DNA of 64,000 nt, taken from positions 8,269,815-8,333,814 of the forward strand of contig CAIIXF020000003.1 in assembly GCA_903813345.2 (NCBI GenBank), in the 5' to 3' direction. Below are positions 24,501 to 34,765 of this stretch, in pieces. Made by a program: the position numbers and the translations under genes. The DNA is from Owenia fusiformis. Lineage: Eukaryota > Annelida > Polychaeta > Sabellida > Oweniidae. The notes under the pieces are model-generated. The model ran no database searches and was not told the origin of the DNA. It worked only from the letters and a program-made list of their open reading frames with translations. Position 1 is the stretch's first letter. Each line of letters begins with the position of its first letter.

Positions 24501-27500
24501 TACAGATGGATAATTGCTATCGGGAAAATAAAAATAGGTAGGGATCAGCCAATTCAATGGTCAATGTTACCATGGGCTTCAATATTATTTGAAAGCCCTT
24601 GATGTTACTGAAGGAGGAAAATAACTCCTTTGTGTGTTCGATATTTTCTGCCACGAGTATCACTCTTCATATATGTCATTAAATTAATGTTATACTTTTA
24701 GACACTTTTACTGATTTAACAAATCACTAGTTCTTAAGTAGTAATCATAATAATTAACCCCTTGAATACCAGAGCATTATTTGCCAGTTTTTGCAATTTT
24801 ACTAAACATCAATATAAAATATTTAAAGGGGCAACAAGAACTGTAGAGAAAACTTTAAAGAATCACTTTTTCTGAGCTATCAGGGAACATTTGGCTTAAC
24901 ATATTCTTTAACATACCTATTTTCTTAAAATGAATGGATAATTATCCCACCGAACGTGAAGCTAGATCTCTATAATGTGTTTTAAGACCTTATTCGTTCA
25001 AATACTTGCAGGTACATTCTAGGATTTCTGACACTGCTTGTGGAACTTAAAGTATTCAAAAAAATCAGGATCAACTACTTGATTGTAGGACACACTCATG
25101 AAAATATTGATCAGGTGTTTTCATCGTAAGTACTGGATATTGTTATTTATGTCAGTAATACAAAAACATGTATCAAGCAAATAAATTAAATGTATTATTC
25201 AATATTTGTCTTGATTAGAACTGAAAATGTTTTATTTAACCCTTAATTGTATTTTTTTGGGGTCCATTCAGACCCCAAGCAATTTTTTTGCAATAACTCT
25301 GTAACCAAGATTTTTATCCCATCGAACGAAGTTCGGAGGGATATAGGGAACGCCTCCGTCCGTCCGTCCGTCCGTCCGTCCGTCTGTCCGTCCGTCCGTC
25401 CGGGCAATAACTCAAATACCGTTGGTCCGATTTTGTTCATATTTCGTACACATATACCCTATGGGGATAGAAGTTCTGCTCGAAAGCCGATTTTCAAAAT
25501 GGCCGCTCATTTCAAAATGGCGGCCATTTTAGTGACGATTTTACAGTAATTTAGGTGCAATATGTAAAACTGTAATAGCAATATGTTTTAAATGTAAAAA
25601 AATTATAAAGGACATTAATAATGCTACAAATGTAGATATTAAAAAGCACATGGCAGCCATCTTGAAAAATGGCGGCCTTTACTCGTCATTTTACGATTTT
25701 TGCTGTAACTCCAAAAATAGTGGAGCGATTTTGTTCATATTTGGTGTGTGAATACTATAAGCATTGCACACTGTCTATAGACACTTTTGGTAGAAGGCGG
25801 CCATTTTGAAAAATGGCCGCCATTTTAACGTATTTTACTATAACTCGAAAAGTAGTGGAGCGATTTTGTTCATATTTGGTATGTGAATACTATAAGCATG
25901 GCACACTGTCCTATGACACTTTTGGTAGAAGGTGGCCATTTTGAAAACAATTTTGAAAAATGGCTGCCATTTTAACGTATTTTACTATAACTTGAAAAGT
26001 AGTGGAGCGATTTTGTTCATATTTGATATGTGAATACTATAAGCATGGCACACTGTCCTATGACACTTTTGGTAGAAGGCGGCCATTTTGAAAACAATTT
26101 TGAAAAATGGCCACCATTTCAACGTATTTTACTAATACCCGAAAAGTAGTGGAGCGATTTTGTTCATATTTGGTATGTGAATACTATAAGCATGGAACAC
26201 CGTCTATTTCTAATGACGCTTTTGGTAGAAGGTGGCCATTTTGAAAAATGGCCGCCATTTTAACGTATTTTACTATAACTCGAAAAGTAGTGGAGCGATT
26301 TTGTTCATATTTGATATGTGAATACTTTAAGCATGGCACATTGTCTAATAAAACTTTGGGGACAATAACATAACATTTTTATGTGTGTTATTTTACAAGT
26401 ACGTGTGCGATTTTTCAAAAATTTTAGAGGTGGCTACTTAAAAGCATAGTATTTCTTCTGATGACAACTTGGCTAGTGAGCAACCATTTTGAAAATGGTG
26501 GCCTTTCTGGTGTGTTGTTTTATGATATTTGCGCTTCGTTTGTAAAAATGCCAGCCATTTCTGTTCGATGGGATTCGCTACGCTTTGGCGTTGCCGTTGT
26601 TCTGGTTTCATTTTGATTTCAATTTTGAATTGATTTAGGATTAGGTGGAATTCCATGGAAATTTAATGATTATTTCTGATATTATTATTGCAAAGAATGT
26701 GCTCTGGGGTCCGAACGGACTCCAAAATCCATTTAAGGGTTAATATAATATGCAGGTCATTAATTGAATACCAAACTGCATTTCAAACTTAAAATCATTC
26801 AATCTTTTTATTTAAAGTTAAGTAAAAACTGAAAAGTACATGATTATTTTCTAAATTACTTTTTTTCAGATTTGCAAATAAACTGAAAGAAAGAAATGCT
26901 CTGACTTTGGACTCACTGGTTAGTTTAAGCTTTACACTAATTATGCCGCTACACAGAAGTAGTGACATGCTAATCTCCATTTTTTTGTGGATAGTGTTCA
27001 GCAGTCAGTAGGGAGTTTAAGCTTGTATATAAAAAACCGTAACATATAACCTATCAATTACCCAGATGCAAGTAGCTAGTTAACAGTTTTTCACCACCAG
27101 GTGACTGATTCGGGTGTTAACATGGCAGGTATATAAGAAAGTTCCCTTAAACTTGAATATTATCAATTTTAGTGGCTCAGTTTTCATATAACCCGTATGT
27201 GTTTGATACTTATACTAATGAAAATATGTCCAGTAAAGGAAAATATTATCTGTCCACTAAAAGAAAAGATATTTCATTTTTTGTGATTCTATAACATAGG
27301 GTCTATGGGGAATCTCCCCGAGCTAGAAGTCACATTTTCAAAGAAAATCAATTTTTAAAAGTTGATAAACACTTTTTAAAACCACATTTCTAGATGTAAT
27401 TTTACATGTAGATTTCAAATATGATATTACTTTGACTGAATTTTGAATTTTTAATGACGTAAATCAAGATTATGTCTACTCGCATCTGGGTTATTGCCCT

Positions 27501-30249
27501 AATATGCATTGCATGTAGTTTTATCTCATAAATAACCGTTTAGCTCCAGTTTTGCGATTAGACTCCACCGCAGTATTGACACTGCAACATGTAATTTGCT
27601 TTTGATAATTATACAACTGGCTTTCTGATACATATTTAATAATGCCTTGGCCTTGCCTTGCTGTGTATTAATATTGATTAATATTTCCAGATGAAAGTGT
27701 TTGAGAAGTGTAGGTCCCCAAGGCCAACTTCAGTCCTACTGTCCACCGTTTGGAATGTTTCAGCTTGGATTGCCCCAGTTCTTACAAATATTGCAGGCCA
27801 TTCAAAGCCTCATTGCTTTCGTATTACTTTAGATGAAGCTACACAAAGAGGCAGGATACACTATAAAATGTTTTCCACTGACCAAGTAAGTTTGTAAAAA
27901 AAATTTTAAAGTGAAGAAATTTGTAACACACAATAAATTACTTTTGGTGTAGATTGATTATTTCTTTGCAGAGAAAACAGGTATCACCGCTTGGTCTTGT
28001 GTAGCACAAATAATTTACTGTTTGTTTAATATTTATATAGATAATTCTGTTGAGAAACATGAAGAAATAAAAATGAATTTACTAAACGACTATGTAAAGA
28101 TATTTTGGAATTAAAGTTATAATAGGCTAAGACCAATAAAAATGTAATAGGCTAAGACCAATAAAAAATGTGTTTAATTTAAAAATAAGCAACAAAAATT
28201 CAATTTTAAGGAATGGCAAAATTGTGAGTACACAGATGAAGAGGATGGGTATCTCCTTAAAGGGCATCCTAAGGGAAACCCAGCACCAGTGGATACAATA
28301 ATCCCAAAGGATTTCAATATGGTTCAGTCAACTGTGCCAAAGGCGTATCATACATTCCCTGGAAAAGACCCCAAAGACGTCGAATGGTGGGAACAATTCT
28401 TGAGAGACCCATTATGTAAGTAAATCTATCATTGTGTTGTAGTATGCCCAACTCTGTCAGATGAATTTATTTATAAAATCTACGATTGCACAAATATCAT
28501 AACAGAAATTGAAAGTAGAACATGAATAATGATTTGTATTTACTCGCCATAATTGATTTCATGTATGAATGCAAACATCAATATGTCAAAATGAACAGCT
28601 TTACAAAGATTGTCTTGGGTTGCAATTGGGAATAGTTATAACAATAGTGAAATATATATACTAGTAGTAGAGCTCCTTTTTAAGTGAAATACCTGTGTTT
28701 TTGGAACACTTCAGTCCAAAGACTGTGAATGAATGTGAAATGAACCTATTTAGATTTTTTTATTTAGATTTTGAAGATGATGAACCAGATGCATGGCCAT
28801 TGAAAGTTCTCATGAAGAAATCGTACCAGGAAGAAATTAATGAGCAGGTGCAGAGTGCAGAGTGTGCTATTGAAATTCCATATACATGCAAGGTACGGTA
28901 ACAATCACTGTAGCAAGAATGGTTTACAGTACCAACAAATAGTAAATTAATGATAATGAAAAAACATATTTTCAAACTTTACATGGGGACTTTAATTAAA
29001 GATTTTATTTTTCATACTAGGTCACTCTAGGACCAAAAAGGAAGCATCCCAGAATTGCTGAAAAGCCTGAAGTTGGAAAATTTGTCATGGTACAATTGGA
29101 GAAATACGCATTTGAGAAGTCTCCCCTTGTAGGGAAAGTTGTGAGCACAGGTAACAATAAACATTTTTGATTAGTAAATTATTCAATTAATATCCTTGGA
29201 AATTGGTCTTTCAATATTTCGCATCTTTTTTCACATATAGAAAAATACAAGGTGCAATGTATGGACAAAATGATGATGCACCAATTTAGGAAAATGAATT
29301 CTTAAATATGCAGGGCGTACACAAAGCCTGAAACTTTCATAAGTTTATAACATTTGGTCACAATGTTAAAGCACTTTAAACAACATGCTCCAGGTGTGGC
29401 CATCATCGCAATGTAGGCAAACCTGCACAAGTTGTCAATGATAAGACTGCATTCCTCAGAAGGTATGGCTTGAATGACACAGTTAATCTCCTTGGAAAAG
29501 GGTCTTTTTATGGTCTGCAATTGTCCTGAGGTCATTCTTGTACACTCTATCTTTGGCATATCCCCACAGGTTGAAGTCAGATAGGATATTTTGGATACAT
29601 GTGCAGGTTTGCCTACAGCGCAATAGTGGCCATTCGAGCATACATTTTACAGTGCTGTAACATTGTGACTATTAGTCTGATGATCATGAAATATGGTAGG
29701 CTGGTAGGAAAATGAATGATGTACAAATGTGTTAAATATCAGGGAAAGAATGACAGAGATATGAGGAAAATAGTGGCAGGGTTTTTTGCCCACCTTGTAC
29801 AACATATTATGACTTCTTTTGAGGAGTAACCATTTAATTAATGAGATTTAAATGCCTATTTAATCTCAATCTGCAGGATGTGGGAAACTCACAAATTCAA
29901 TGATTTATCGGAAACACTGACATAGATACACTTTGGAAATTGGTACCAGACTTTATGGACACCCTGTACTTTAATCTTAGGCTAAAGTGAAACTTGAAAA
30001 CAGATCAGTTTGTTTCTGACAACCAGTTTTAATCAGTATAATTTATTTTCAGAAGAGAATAACATTGACCTCATTTGGTACAAGGGGGCAGAAACCACTA
30101 AGTGGACAGTGTGCAAGAGGGGTGGGCAAGTTTGGCAAGAGACAGTCCCAATTTCATGTGTTTATTGTCATGGTTGGGTGCTTATGCCAGCAGGACATTT
30201 GCCGAAACAAGCCAGGGATGCGTACATACAGAATATCACATCATTTTGA
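15551..30249 (+). CDS. Complete 17-exon DUF7869 domain protein, 742 residues
   Basis: Exons: 15551-15611, 18374-18421, 18680-18727, 19324-19510, 20355-20482, 21165-21261, 21554-21728, 22957-23078, 23609-23771, 24353-24537, 25012-25125, 26870-26918, 27691-27885, 28211-28415, 28768-28892, 29021-29150, 30053-30249. All junctions are GT-AG, phases agree throughout, and the total of 2229 bases ends in TGA. The N-terminus (residues 1-52) is three short acidic repeats. FTKCDVC near 253-258 is a Cys pair. IILDGMDQNKT (Asp315), LQMDNCYRENKN (Asp396) and VGHTHENIDQVFS (Glu435/Asp438) are hallmarks of the DUF7869 family. I infer an RNase H-like catalytic core from their spacing. Residues about 640-730 (VGKFVMVQLEKY..., WYKGAETTKW...) look SH3/BAH-like. 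The family is widespread in invertebrates, fungi and oomycetes with no settled function. No frameshift, no flanking inverted ends and long MITE-filled introns argue for a resident gene rather than an active transposon. Biochemical role unknown. Confidence 0.93.
16310..16618. mobile_element. hAT-type MITE with CAGGGGCGGAT ends
   Basis: The left end CAGGGGCGGATCTGG and the right end TAATCCGCCAGTG are imperfect inverted repeats of the common CAGNGGCGGAT type seen in hAT MITEs. The interior is G/C-run rich with many GGGCCCA phrases. Flanks share ATCAA but no clean 8-base duplication is visible. It lies in the first intron of the DUF7869 gene. Confidence 0.7.
16757..17498. repeat. Minisatellite, about 32-base unit
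   Basis: Roughly 23 diverged copies of a pyrimidine-rich unit built from CATACTCCCTTCCTTCAACA plus CTCACTCCCTTC. The unit is 32 bases and contains no stop codon in one strand's three frames, which creates a long spurious open frame. It lies in the first intron of the DUF7869 gene. Confidence 0.9.
17505..18350. repeat. Palindromic CCATGGTAT-rich repeat cluster
   Basis: This part of the first intron is dominated by ACCATGGTATACCATG and TATCATGGTTGA phrases, with CATTTCATTGCCA between them. Larger units near 18110-18160 and 18230-18275 are near copies. A smaller cluster of the same words is in another intron of the gene at 20565-20830. No terminal repeats or coding frame. Confidence 0.7.
18743..18935. 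repeat. Dispersed repeat fragment beginning TACAGGGTGATCAATAAA
   Basis: Directly after the third mini-exon the intron carries a TACAGGGTG-type end followed by sequence ending TACCATGGCAACTGG and ACCCGGGGCAA. A related stretch with CCATAGTAACCATAAATC and CACCCGGGGCAA is at about 54100-54315. The second end of the element is not evident. Confidence 0.4.
19595..20086. mobile_element. Fold-back MITE with 9-base target duplication AGATTTGTG (MULE-like)
   Basis: The left arm GGCTTTGTATAAAAAACCTC continues through CTACCTCATACCCACC, and the right arm is its complement ending ATACAAAGCC at 20086. Arms pair for about 65 bases or more. AGATTTGTG flanks both sides (19586-19594 and 20087-20095). The 492-base element has no transposase. 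A 9-base duplication fits the Mutator superfamily. It lies in the fourth intron of the DUF7869 gene. Confidence 0.88.
20565..20830. repeat. Second CCATGGTAT-type repeat cluster
   Basis: ATACCATGGTATACCATGAT and related phrases recur here in the intron between exons 5 and 6 of the DUF7869 gene. They match the vocabulary of the cluster at 17505-18350, so both probably derive from one repeat family. Confidence 0.55.
21875..22309. mobile_element. Long fold-back MITE with TA-flanked TACAGGGTG ends
   Basis: TACAGGGTGTGCCAAAAAAT at the left is mirrored by TTTTTGGCACACCCTGTA at the right. Almost the whole element pairs, with arms of about 200 bases meeting near 22080-22140. Non-coding. It sits in the intron after exon 7 of the DUF7869 gene, so nascent transcripts could form a long hairpin. 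Confidence 0.85.
22383..22694. mobile_element. Fold-back MITE with GGGAGCATATCAAAAG ends
   Basis: GGGAGCATATCAAAAGTTCA at the left pairs with ATTGATCTTTTGATATGGTCCC at the right (few mismatches). Inner G/A-rich and C/T-rich blocks (CCCCCTCCCTCCCC, CCTCCTCCCTCCC) also occur. A half copy lies at 12367-12525. It shares an intron with the preceding MITE. Confidence 0.75.
24822..24935. repeat. Dispersed repeat, uninterrupted copy
   Basis: This matches the two halves of the repeat at 2490-2960. Here the sequence CATTTGGCTTAACATATTC runs without the MITE found at 2578-2867, so it serves as an empty-site reference. Intron of the DUF7869 gene. Confidence 0.75.
25237..26743. mobile_element. Composite repeat: CCGT-minisatellite element inside a TTAACCCTTAA element
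   Basis: Outer ends TTAACCCTTAA (25237) and TTAAGGGTTAA (26743) are inverted, each next to a GGGGTCC...GGACCCC-like motif. Within lies a second element beginning near 25316 (CCCATCGAACGAAGTTCGGA) with a (CCGT)n block at about 25356-25402 and ending near 26575 at GTTCGATGGGA. Between about 25640 and 26360 are five diverged tandem units of roughly 150 bases carrying AGTAGTGGAGCGATTTTG and AAAATGGCCGCCATTTT. Such CCGT-bearing repeats are common in marine invertebrates. No coding capacity; a Helitron/HINE relation is possible but unproven. It lies in the intron after exon 11 of the DUF7869 gene. Confidence 0.65.
27059..27493. mobile_element. MITE with TACCCAGATGC ends
   Basis: TACCCAGATGCAAGTAG at the left is the inverse of CTACTCGCATCTGGGTTA at the right, about 17 bases with two mismatches. 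TA at each end suits mariner-type insertion. Non-coding; intron after exon 12 of the DUF7869 gene. Confidence 0.6.
29311..29968 (-). mobile_element. Decayed Tc1/mariner-type element
   Basis: On the minus strand the element starts ACAGGGTGTCCATAAAGTCT near 29968 and ends near CAGGGCGTAC at 29311, giving degenerate inverted ends. Part of the minus strand translates as DFNLWGYAKDRVYKNDLRT, which matches the C-terminal 'DFFLWGYLKDRVY' region of mariner-like transposases. Stops follow within a few dozen codons and most of the enzyme is missing. Two inner stretches (about 29340-29420 and 29600-29670) are inverted copies of each other. It sits in the last intron of the DUF7869 gene. Confidence 0.7.
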
Positions 30250-30355
30250 GTGATATCATTTTTATCGCCGAGTTGATAGTGAGCGAAGCGAATGAGTGTT
30301 GATATTTGATATCTACGAGGCAATAAAATGATATCACGAGAAATTATGTGATATT
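30232..30355. repeat. Inverted repeat overlapping the stop codon of the DUF7869 gene
   Basis: The left arm AATATCACATCATTTTGAGT and onward to ATCGCC (30232-30269) pairs with the right arm 30318-30355, ending CGTGATATC and TATGTGATATT. The final codons and stop of the DUF7869 gene lie in the left arm. It looks like a small MITE that supplied the gene's 3' coding end. Confidence 0.65.
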
Positions 30356-31317
30356 GGGTTTATCCCATGATTACAATTCGCCAATTCTATGTCAGACGAA
30401 TTTGCACAGGTCATTTTGATTTGTACTTTACTCACTTCGCAGTAATATGCACTACTTTCTGTACGTGATATAGTTCGTCATAAATACCATTTTTAATCGT
30501 TATTAAGCAGCCTTCTAATTTTGAAGTTATTCAATTAATCTTGTCATTGTGGTTCCAGAAAAACTGATTATTGGATTTCTATATTGAATTTCTATATACT
30601 AACATACATGATAGAGAATAACAAGTTATAGGGCATATTAAGCTTAAGCAGCCATTTTGGAAGTATTTTAATACATCTTGTAAGCAGATGAATGTATACA
30701 ACCAGGCAGCCAGGTAGTGACATTTTGTCACCTTTTTGTCTGTTTGGTGTTATTTTATTCTGCATTTAACAGCATGGTTTAAGTGTAAATAAATTAAATA
30801 CATTGGCTTTTAGCCCATGATAAATAAATACAATACACCCTGTATATTCACAAAGTGTATATAGTCAGTTCTTGTTTACAATTGACCTTCTATTTAACTC
30901 AATGTAACATTATCTATTGACAGTTAAAATGTTTAAAATATCATTAAACCTAGAATCAGATATAGAGACGAGCAAAATTATCAATTAGACAAGCATATTA
31001 TTATACTGAATAAGACTATAAGAGTCAATCATGGTTGTTGCCTCTCTCAATGTTTGAATCTAAGTTTATGAGGCAAATTCATTTGGTTTTGATGTGTTTT
31101 TTACAAACCAAATGCTTGAATGTGCAATGTTGGGATATATACAATTACAACATAATATTGTTTACTATATACAATATACTGTATTTTACTTTCACAACAA
31201 GCATAATTAAGTATAAATAAATTAAATACATTCAAACTTATGTTTTGTTTATAAAATGTTACACAGCAACGAGGAAGAAAAGAAAAGAAAGGGAAATATG
31301 AGTTGTGCAAGATTGAG
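30356..31317. other. Intergenic, nothing recognised
   Basis: AT-rich sequence downstream of the DUF7869 gene. A short phrase TAAATAAATTAAATACATT occurs twice (about 30785 and 31210). Open frames here are short and lack recognisable motifs. Confidence 0.5.
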
Positions 31318-31561
31318 TACCAGAGTTTCTCGCGAATAGGCCCACGGGCATTTATTTTGCACAGGGCATTAATTTGAAAGAATTTTTACCTTACATATTA
31401 CTTTGTTTTTAAGCAATTTCAATCCTTTTCTCGATTGTTTCACCCACTGGGCATTTATTTGAAAGAATTTTTAATAAACGTCAATGGGCCTTTATAAAGA
31501 GGGAAAAAACCTTCACAATCAAATAAACCTCCCATGGGCCTATTCGTGAGAAACTCCGGTA
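31318..31561. mobile_element. MITE with TACCRGAGTTTCTC ends
   Basis: TACCAGAGTTTCTCGCGAAT followed by AGGCCCA at the left is mirrored by GGGCCTATTCGTGAGAAACT and CCGGTA at the right. Non-coding, 244 bases. Part of the same vocabulary (TTTCTCGC, GGCCCATGGGCC) recurs at about 41940-42020. Confidence 0.75.
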
Positions 31562-32032
31562 GTAGTGAGTAATAAAAATAACATTGTAACTGCATTCATT
31601 TAAACCACTGTGCAGGTTGTAAAATGTTATTCTTCCTGCATAGATTACAGCTGAAGTATTAGGATATGTCCATAAGCCACAACCACAAGCATATTAGGGT
31701 GTAGAATCTAATATCTAACATCTATAAGGCTATTAGCTAAGTCTACATCATACTACATGGGGTGAAGCAGGGTGAGGCAGGTAAAGAAATGTGAGGCACC
31801 TGGAAATACACAAAGCATGTATAAAGTTTTGATCTAAAAAATGCATATCAAGTTTTACTACAGTGCATTAGGTGGGTGGAGGGTGACATGAGTTAGCATG
31901 CAGGAAAGACACAACAAAAATCTGAAAACAATACATGAACATCACTCGGGCACAAAAATATAATTTTCACATAGCTTATACAGCTTTTCTGAAGTGTAAA
32001 GAAATTCCACTTCCAAAAAAAAACTTTTCCCA

Positions 32033-32435
32033 TCTAACCCCTGTGCAATGCACAAGGGTTAGATATCTAACCTGCCTTAACCTGAACAAGGGCACAAGGG
32101 TTAGATATCTAACCCCTGTGCATCGCACAAGGGTTAGATATCTAACCCCTGTGTGTTACACATAAGGGTTAGATATCTAACCCCTGTGCGACGCACAAGG
32201 GTTAGATATCTAACCTGCCTTAACCTGAACGAGGGCACAAGGGTTAGATATCTAACCCCTGTGCATCGCACAAGGGTTAGATATCTAACCCCTGTGTGTT
32301 ACACATAAGGGTTAGATATCTAACCCCTGTGCGACGCACAAAGGTTAGATATCTAACCTGCCTTAACCTGAACAAGGGCACAAGGGTTAGATATCTAACC
32401 CCTGTGCATCGCACAAGGGTTAGATATCTAACCTC
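32033..32435. repeat. Palindromic satellite, 143-base higher-order repeat
   Basis: Eleven copies of a palindrome of the form GGGTTAGATATCTAACCC (the first and last bases vary) start at 32056, 32098, 32131, 32166, 32199, 32241, 32274, 32309, 32342, 32384 and 32417. Spacings repeat as 42, 33, 35, 33, giving a higher-order period of 143 bases for about 2.6 periods. Each palindrome is two inverted telomere-like hexamers (GGGTTA / TAACCC) around GATATC. Spacers are CCTGTGCATCGCACAA-type short palindromes. The open frame across it is an artefact. Confidence 0.92.
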
Positions 32436-33014
32436 ATTGATACATGGTAAAAAAAATTAACCTTCATCTAAGGGTTAGAATGAGATTAAAAATATCATGA
32501 AATTATATCAGATTCCCCTTGAAAAAATTATTCCCATTTCATTTCTCAACTCCTTCCATGTAGCCTCTAATGCAAAACAATGCACTGCTTGGAAACAATG
32601 ATCTTTGAAATCACACTCTAATTTATCTAATGAAAGATATTGTTTTCACTTTGGTAGAACAATCAATTCAGATTACAATAATAACCTTTTATCATTATTG
32701 GTGTCATTAAAATGTGTTAAGACTTTTTGAATCATGGAAATGGACACAAGTAATATTCTCTGGTTCTATCGTGTACAAATGATGCTAGAGATTAAGAGTA
32801 TGGCCAGTCGTTTTAATTAAAAGACTTGTCAACTGTCTTATGTTTTCATATGTAAATTAAGATTTCAGCAGATTTTACCGAAGGTTAATGAAAATAATTT
32901 TACCAACTAAAAAATGTTAGCGGGTGTTTGCACCTCCCCTGTCTCAAAGTCAAAATTATTTTGTCATCTCTAGAAGTGTTTGTCATGGATTGGCTTACCA
33001 TTTGCATGTTCAAA
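32436..33014. other. Intergenic, nothing recognised
   Basis: AT-rich sequence with no long open frame, RNA gene or paired terminal repeats that I can support. Confidence 0.5.
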
Positions 33015-33483
33015 TACTGTAGATTTGGTTAATTTGGCGCCCGCTTTAGTTTGGCGAATTTGGCGAAATTGAAAAATTCGCCAATATAAATCTTCGGCAA
33101 AATATAGAATGAATCCCCGGGAATTATCTAGGGTATTTCGTTCACTGTATTTAGGTCATTTCCGGTTTCGTTTTTTCCAAAAATATAAAAAAATTCTCTC
33201 ATAAATTGGCTCAGAACTGGTCAGTCAATCATTAATACTCAGGGAAAACTAGAGAGGAAAAGCACGGTATAGTAGCAGCATCGATCGAGGTGCAAAATGT
33301 AAAGGATGATCTCACAAAAATGTACAAACGTGGTGAAAATCGCCAGTGGTCCTCAAAAGAAATTTATTTTCTTTATTTTTTTATTTTTGTTTTTGCATAT
33401 CCGCCAAATTAAATAGCCGCCAATATGCCAAAAATGGCAAAATCGCCAAATTAAGTAGCGCCAAATTAACCCAATCTACAGTA
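33015..33483. mobile_element. TA-flanked MITE with TACTGTAGATT...TTGGCGC ends
   Basis: TACTGTAGATTTGGTTAATT then TGGCGC at the left pairs with GCGCCAAATTAACCCAATCT then ACAGTA at the right. Many GCCAAATT / AATTTGGCG words fill both subterminal regions. Non-coding. Diverged scraps with the same words occur near 41140-41210 and 58480-58550. The TACTGTA end is like that of the element at 1646-2177. Confidence 0.8.
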
Positions 33484-34250
33484 CTTAGAAAATAGCCAAA
33501 ATCCAACATTTGACTGTCAGAAATCTGTTGCTATACCTACCATGATTCTTTCTCAGGGAATTCTAGCTCTCCCTTTCATCTCGTTAAAATAAAATTAAAG
33601 TTCAAACATCTAACCATAGTTTTTGCCACTTAATATTTGGCACAAATTATTCACATTCAATGTGTGGTAAATGTGTGGAGTTTCATCAAAAGGGACTCCA
33701 GGGACTTTATAGACATGGTCAAAATACCTTCTTAAGTCTGCCTGAACCAGGACATTTGGCTGCGTTTTGAAAGCATTTTAACCAGGACTTCCTGGAGTGA
33801 TTTCGTTTTCACTCGACAGATTTACCATACATTGAATGAAGAGGATTTGTGCCAAATTTGAAGAGCCAATGTATGTCCATTGGCAAAGCTACTGATTTAG
33901 AACTAAACTGTGTGTTCTTAATTCGAACAAGTAATATATGGATTACTTGCACCACTTGGGACTTTTTGAGAAACACTTGGACTTGATTTCAGGACAATTC
34001 TGATTTTGATAAAGCTGTTGAAAAACTATGCATATTCTTATATAAAAAGCCAAATAAAAAGTAAAATGTGAATACCATATCCAGTTGTTTGGGAATCGAA
34101 CCCAGGCCATGGTGTAAGCCTACACAACTTGCAGGATATTTGTATAATCACATCACTTTTTTGACTTTTTAAAAATAGAAAATATAAGGAATCATGAACC
34201 ATCATTCTTCCTTATTGTCAAATTATGACAATTTATTAAAAACAAATTCG
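33484..34250. other. Intergenic, nothing firm
   Basis: No supported gene. On the minus strand near 34085-34110 GGTTCGATTCC matches a tRNA B box, but no A box or cloverleaf accompanies it. Confidence 0.5.
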
Positions 34251-34254
34251 CAAT

Positions 34255-34765
34255 CATATTTTTGGTTTGGTGAAGCAGAGATTGAGTCACTCACTAACCA
34301 TATGAAGGAACAAATGGAAGCAACTGATGCTAATATTAAAGAATGAATGACTAAATGAAAGATGTTGAAGATAAGAATTGACAAAAGGTGAGTTGGTTAG
34401 ATAAGTCATACACTAAAAAAGGATTACCAAATATAGCCTATTGTGTGACGTTTCATTCAATTGGGGATTCATTTTCACATGGGCCTCAGTATCATATTTA
34501 AATTCCATATGCTTTCTTTATGCAAATGACAGCATTTTATCATCCATACTCCAAAATGATCCAAACTCCATTCCGAGTGGTCACATACTTGGAAAATGAC
34601 ATTTCAAGCAGCAAAGAGTGCTGATCTCATTTTTAGACTCCCAAAAAGGACTCTGAATAATATCACTTATTTGACCCTTAATGAAGAAACTCTTCCAAAG
34701 GTCAATAGTCACAAACATCTAGGTATGCATCTGGATGACAAAATTGATTTTGGATGAACTTAGAT
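34255..34765 (+). mobile_element. Decayed LINE fragment (reverse transcriptase, C-terminal part)
   Basis: Conceptual translation near 34480-34565 gives FLYANDSILSSILQND, a degraded form of the 'YADDT' palm motif. Further on (about 34575-34755) it reads WSHTWKMTFQAAKSADLIFR and then HKHLGMHLDDKIDF, the familiar 'W...KT..m.F / hkhLGv.lD' region of non-LTR reverse transcriptases. The pieces are in different frames with stops. The segment before it (EIESLTNHMKEQMEATDAN) may be unrelated or ORF1-like. Confidence 0.6.

Noticed and set aside
29302-29559. 85-residue minus-strand frame as a gene
   Set aside because: It is read in a different frame from the recognisable mariner transposase stretch and lies in a decayed element.
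31935-32165. 76-residue open frame over the palindromic satellite
   Set aside because: Repeat read-through with no start context or splice logic.
32033-32435. Resemblance to a CRISPR array
   Set aside because: The spacers are themselves repeated, the repeats are perfect palindromes, and the context is a eukaryotic intron-bearing genome.
34080-34135. tRNA gene on the minus strand
   Set aside because: Only a B box (GGTTCGATTCC) is present; no A box or cloverleaf arms could be drawn.
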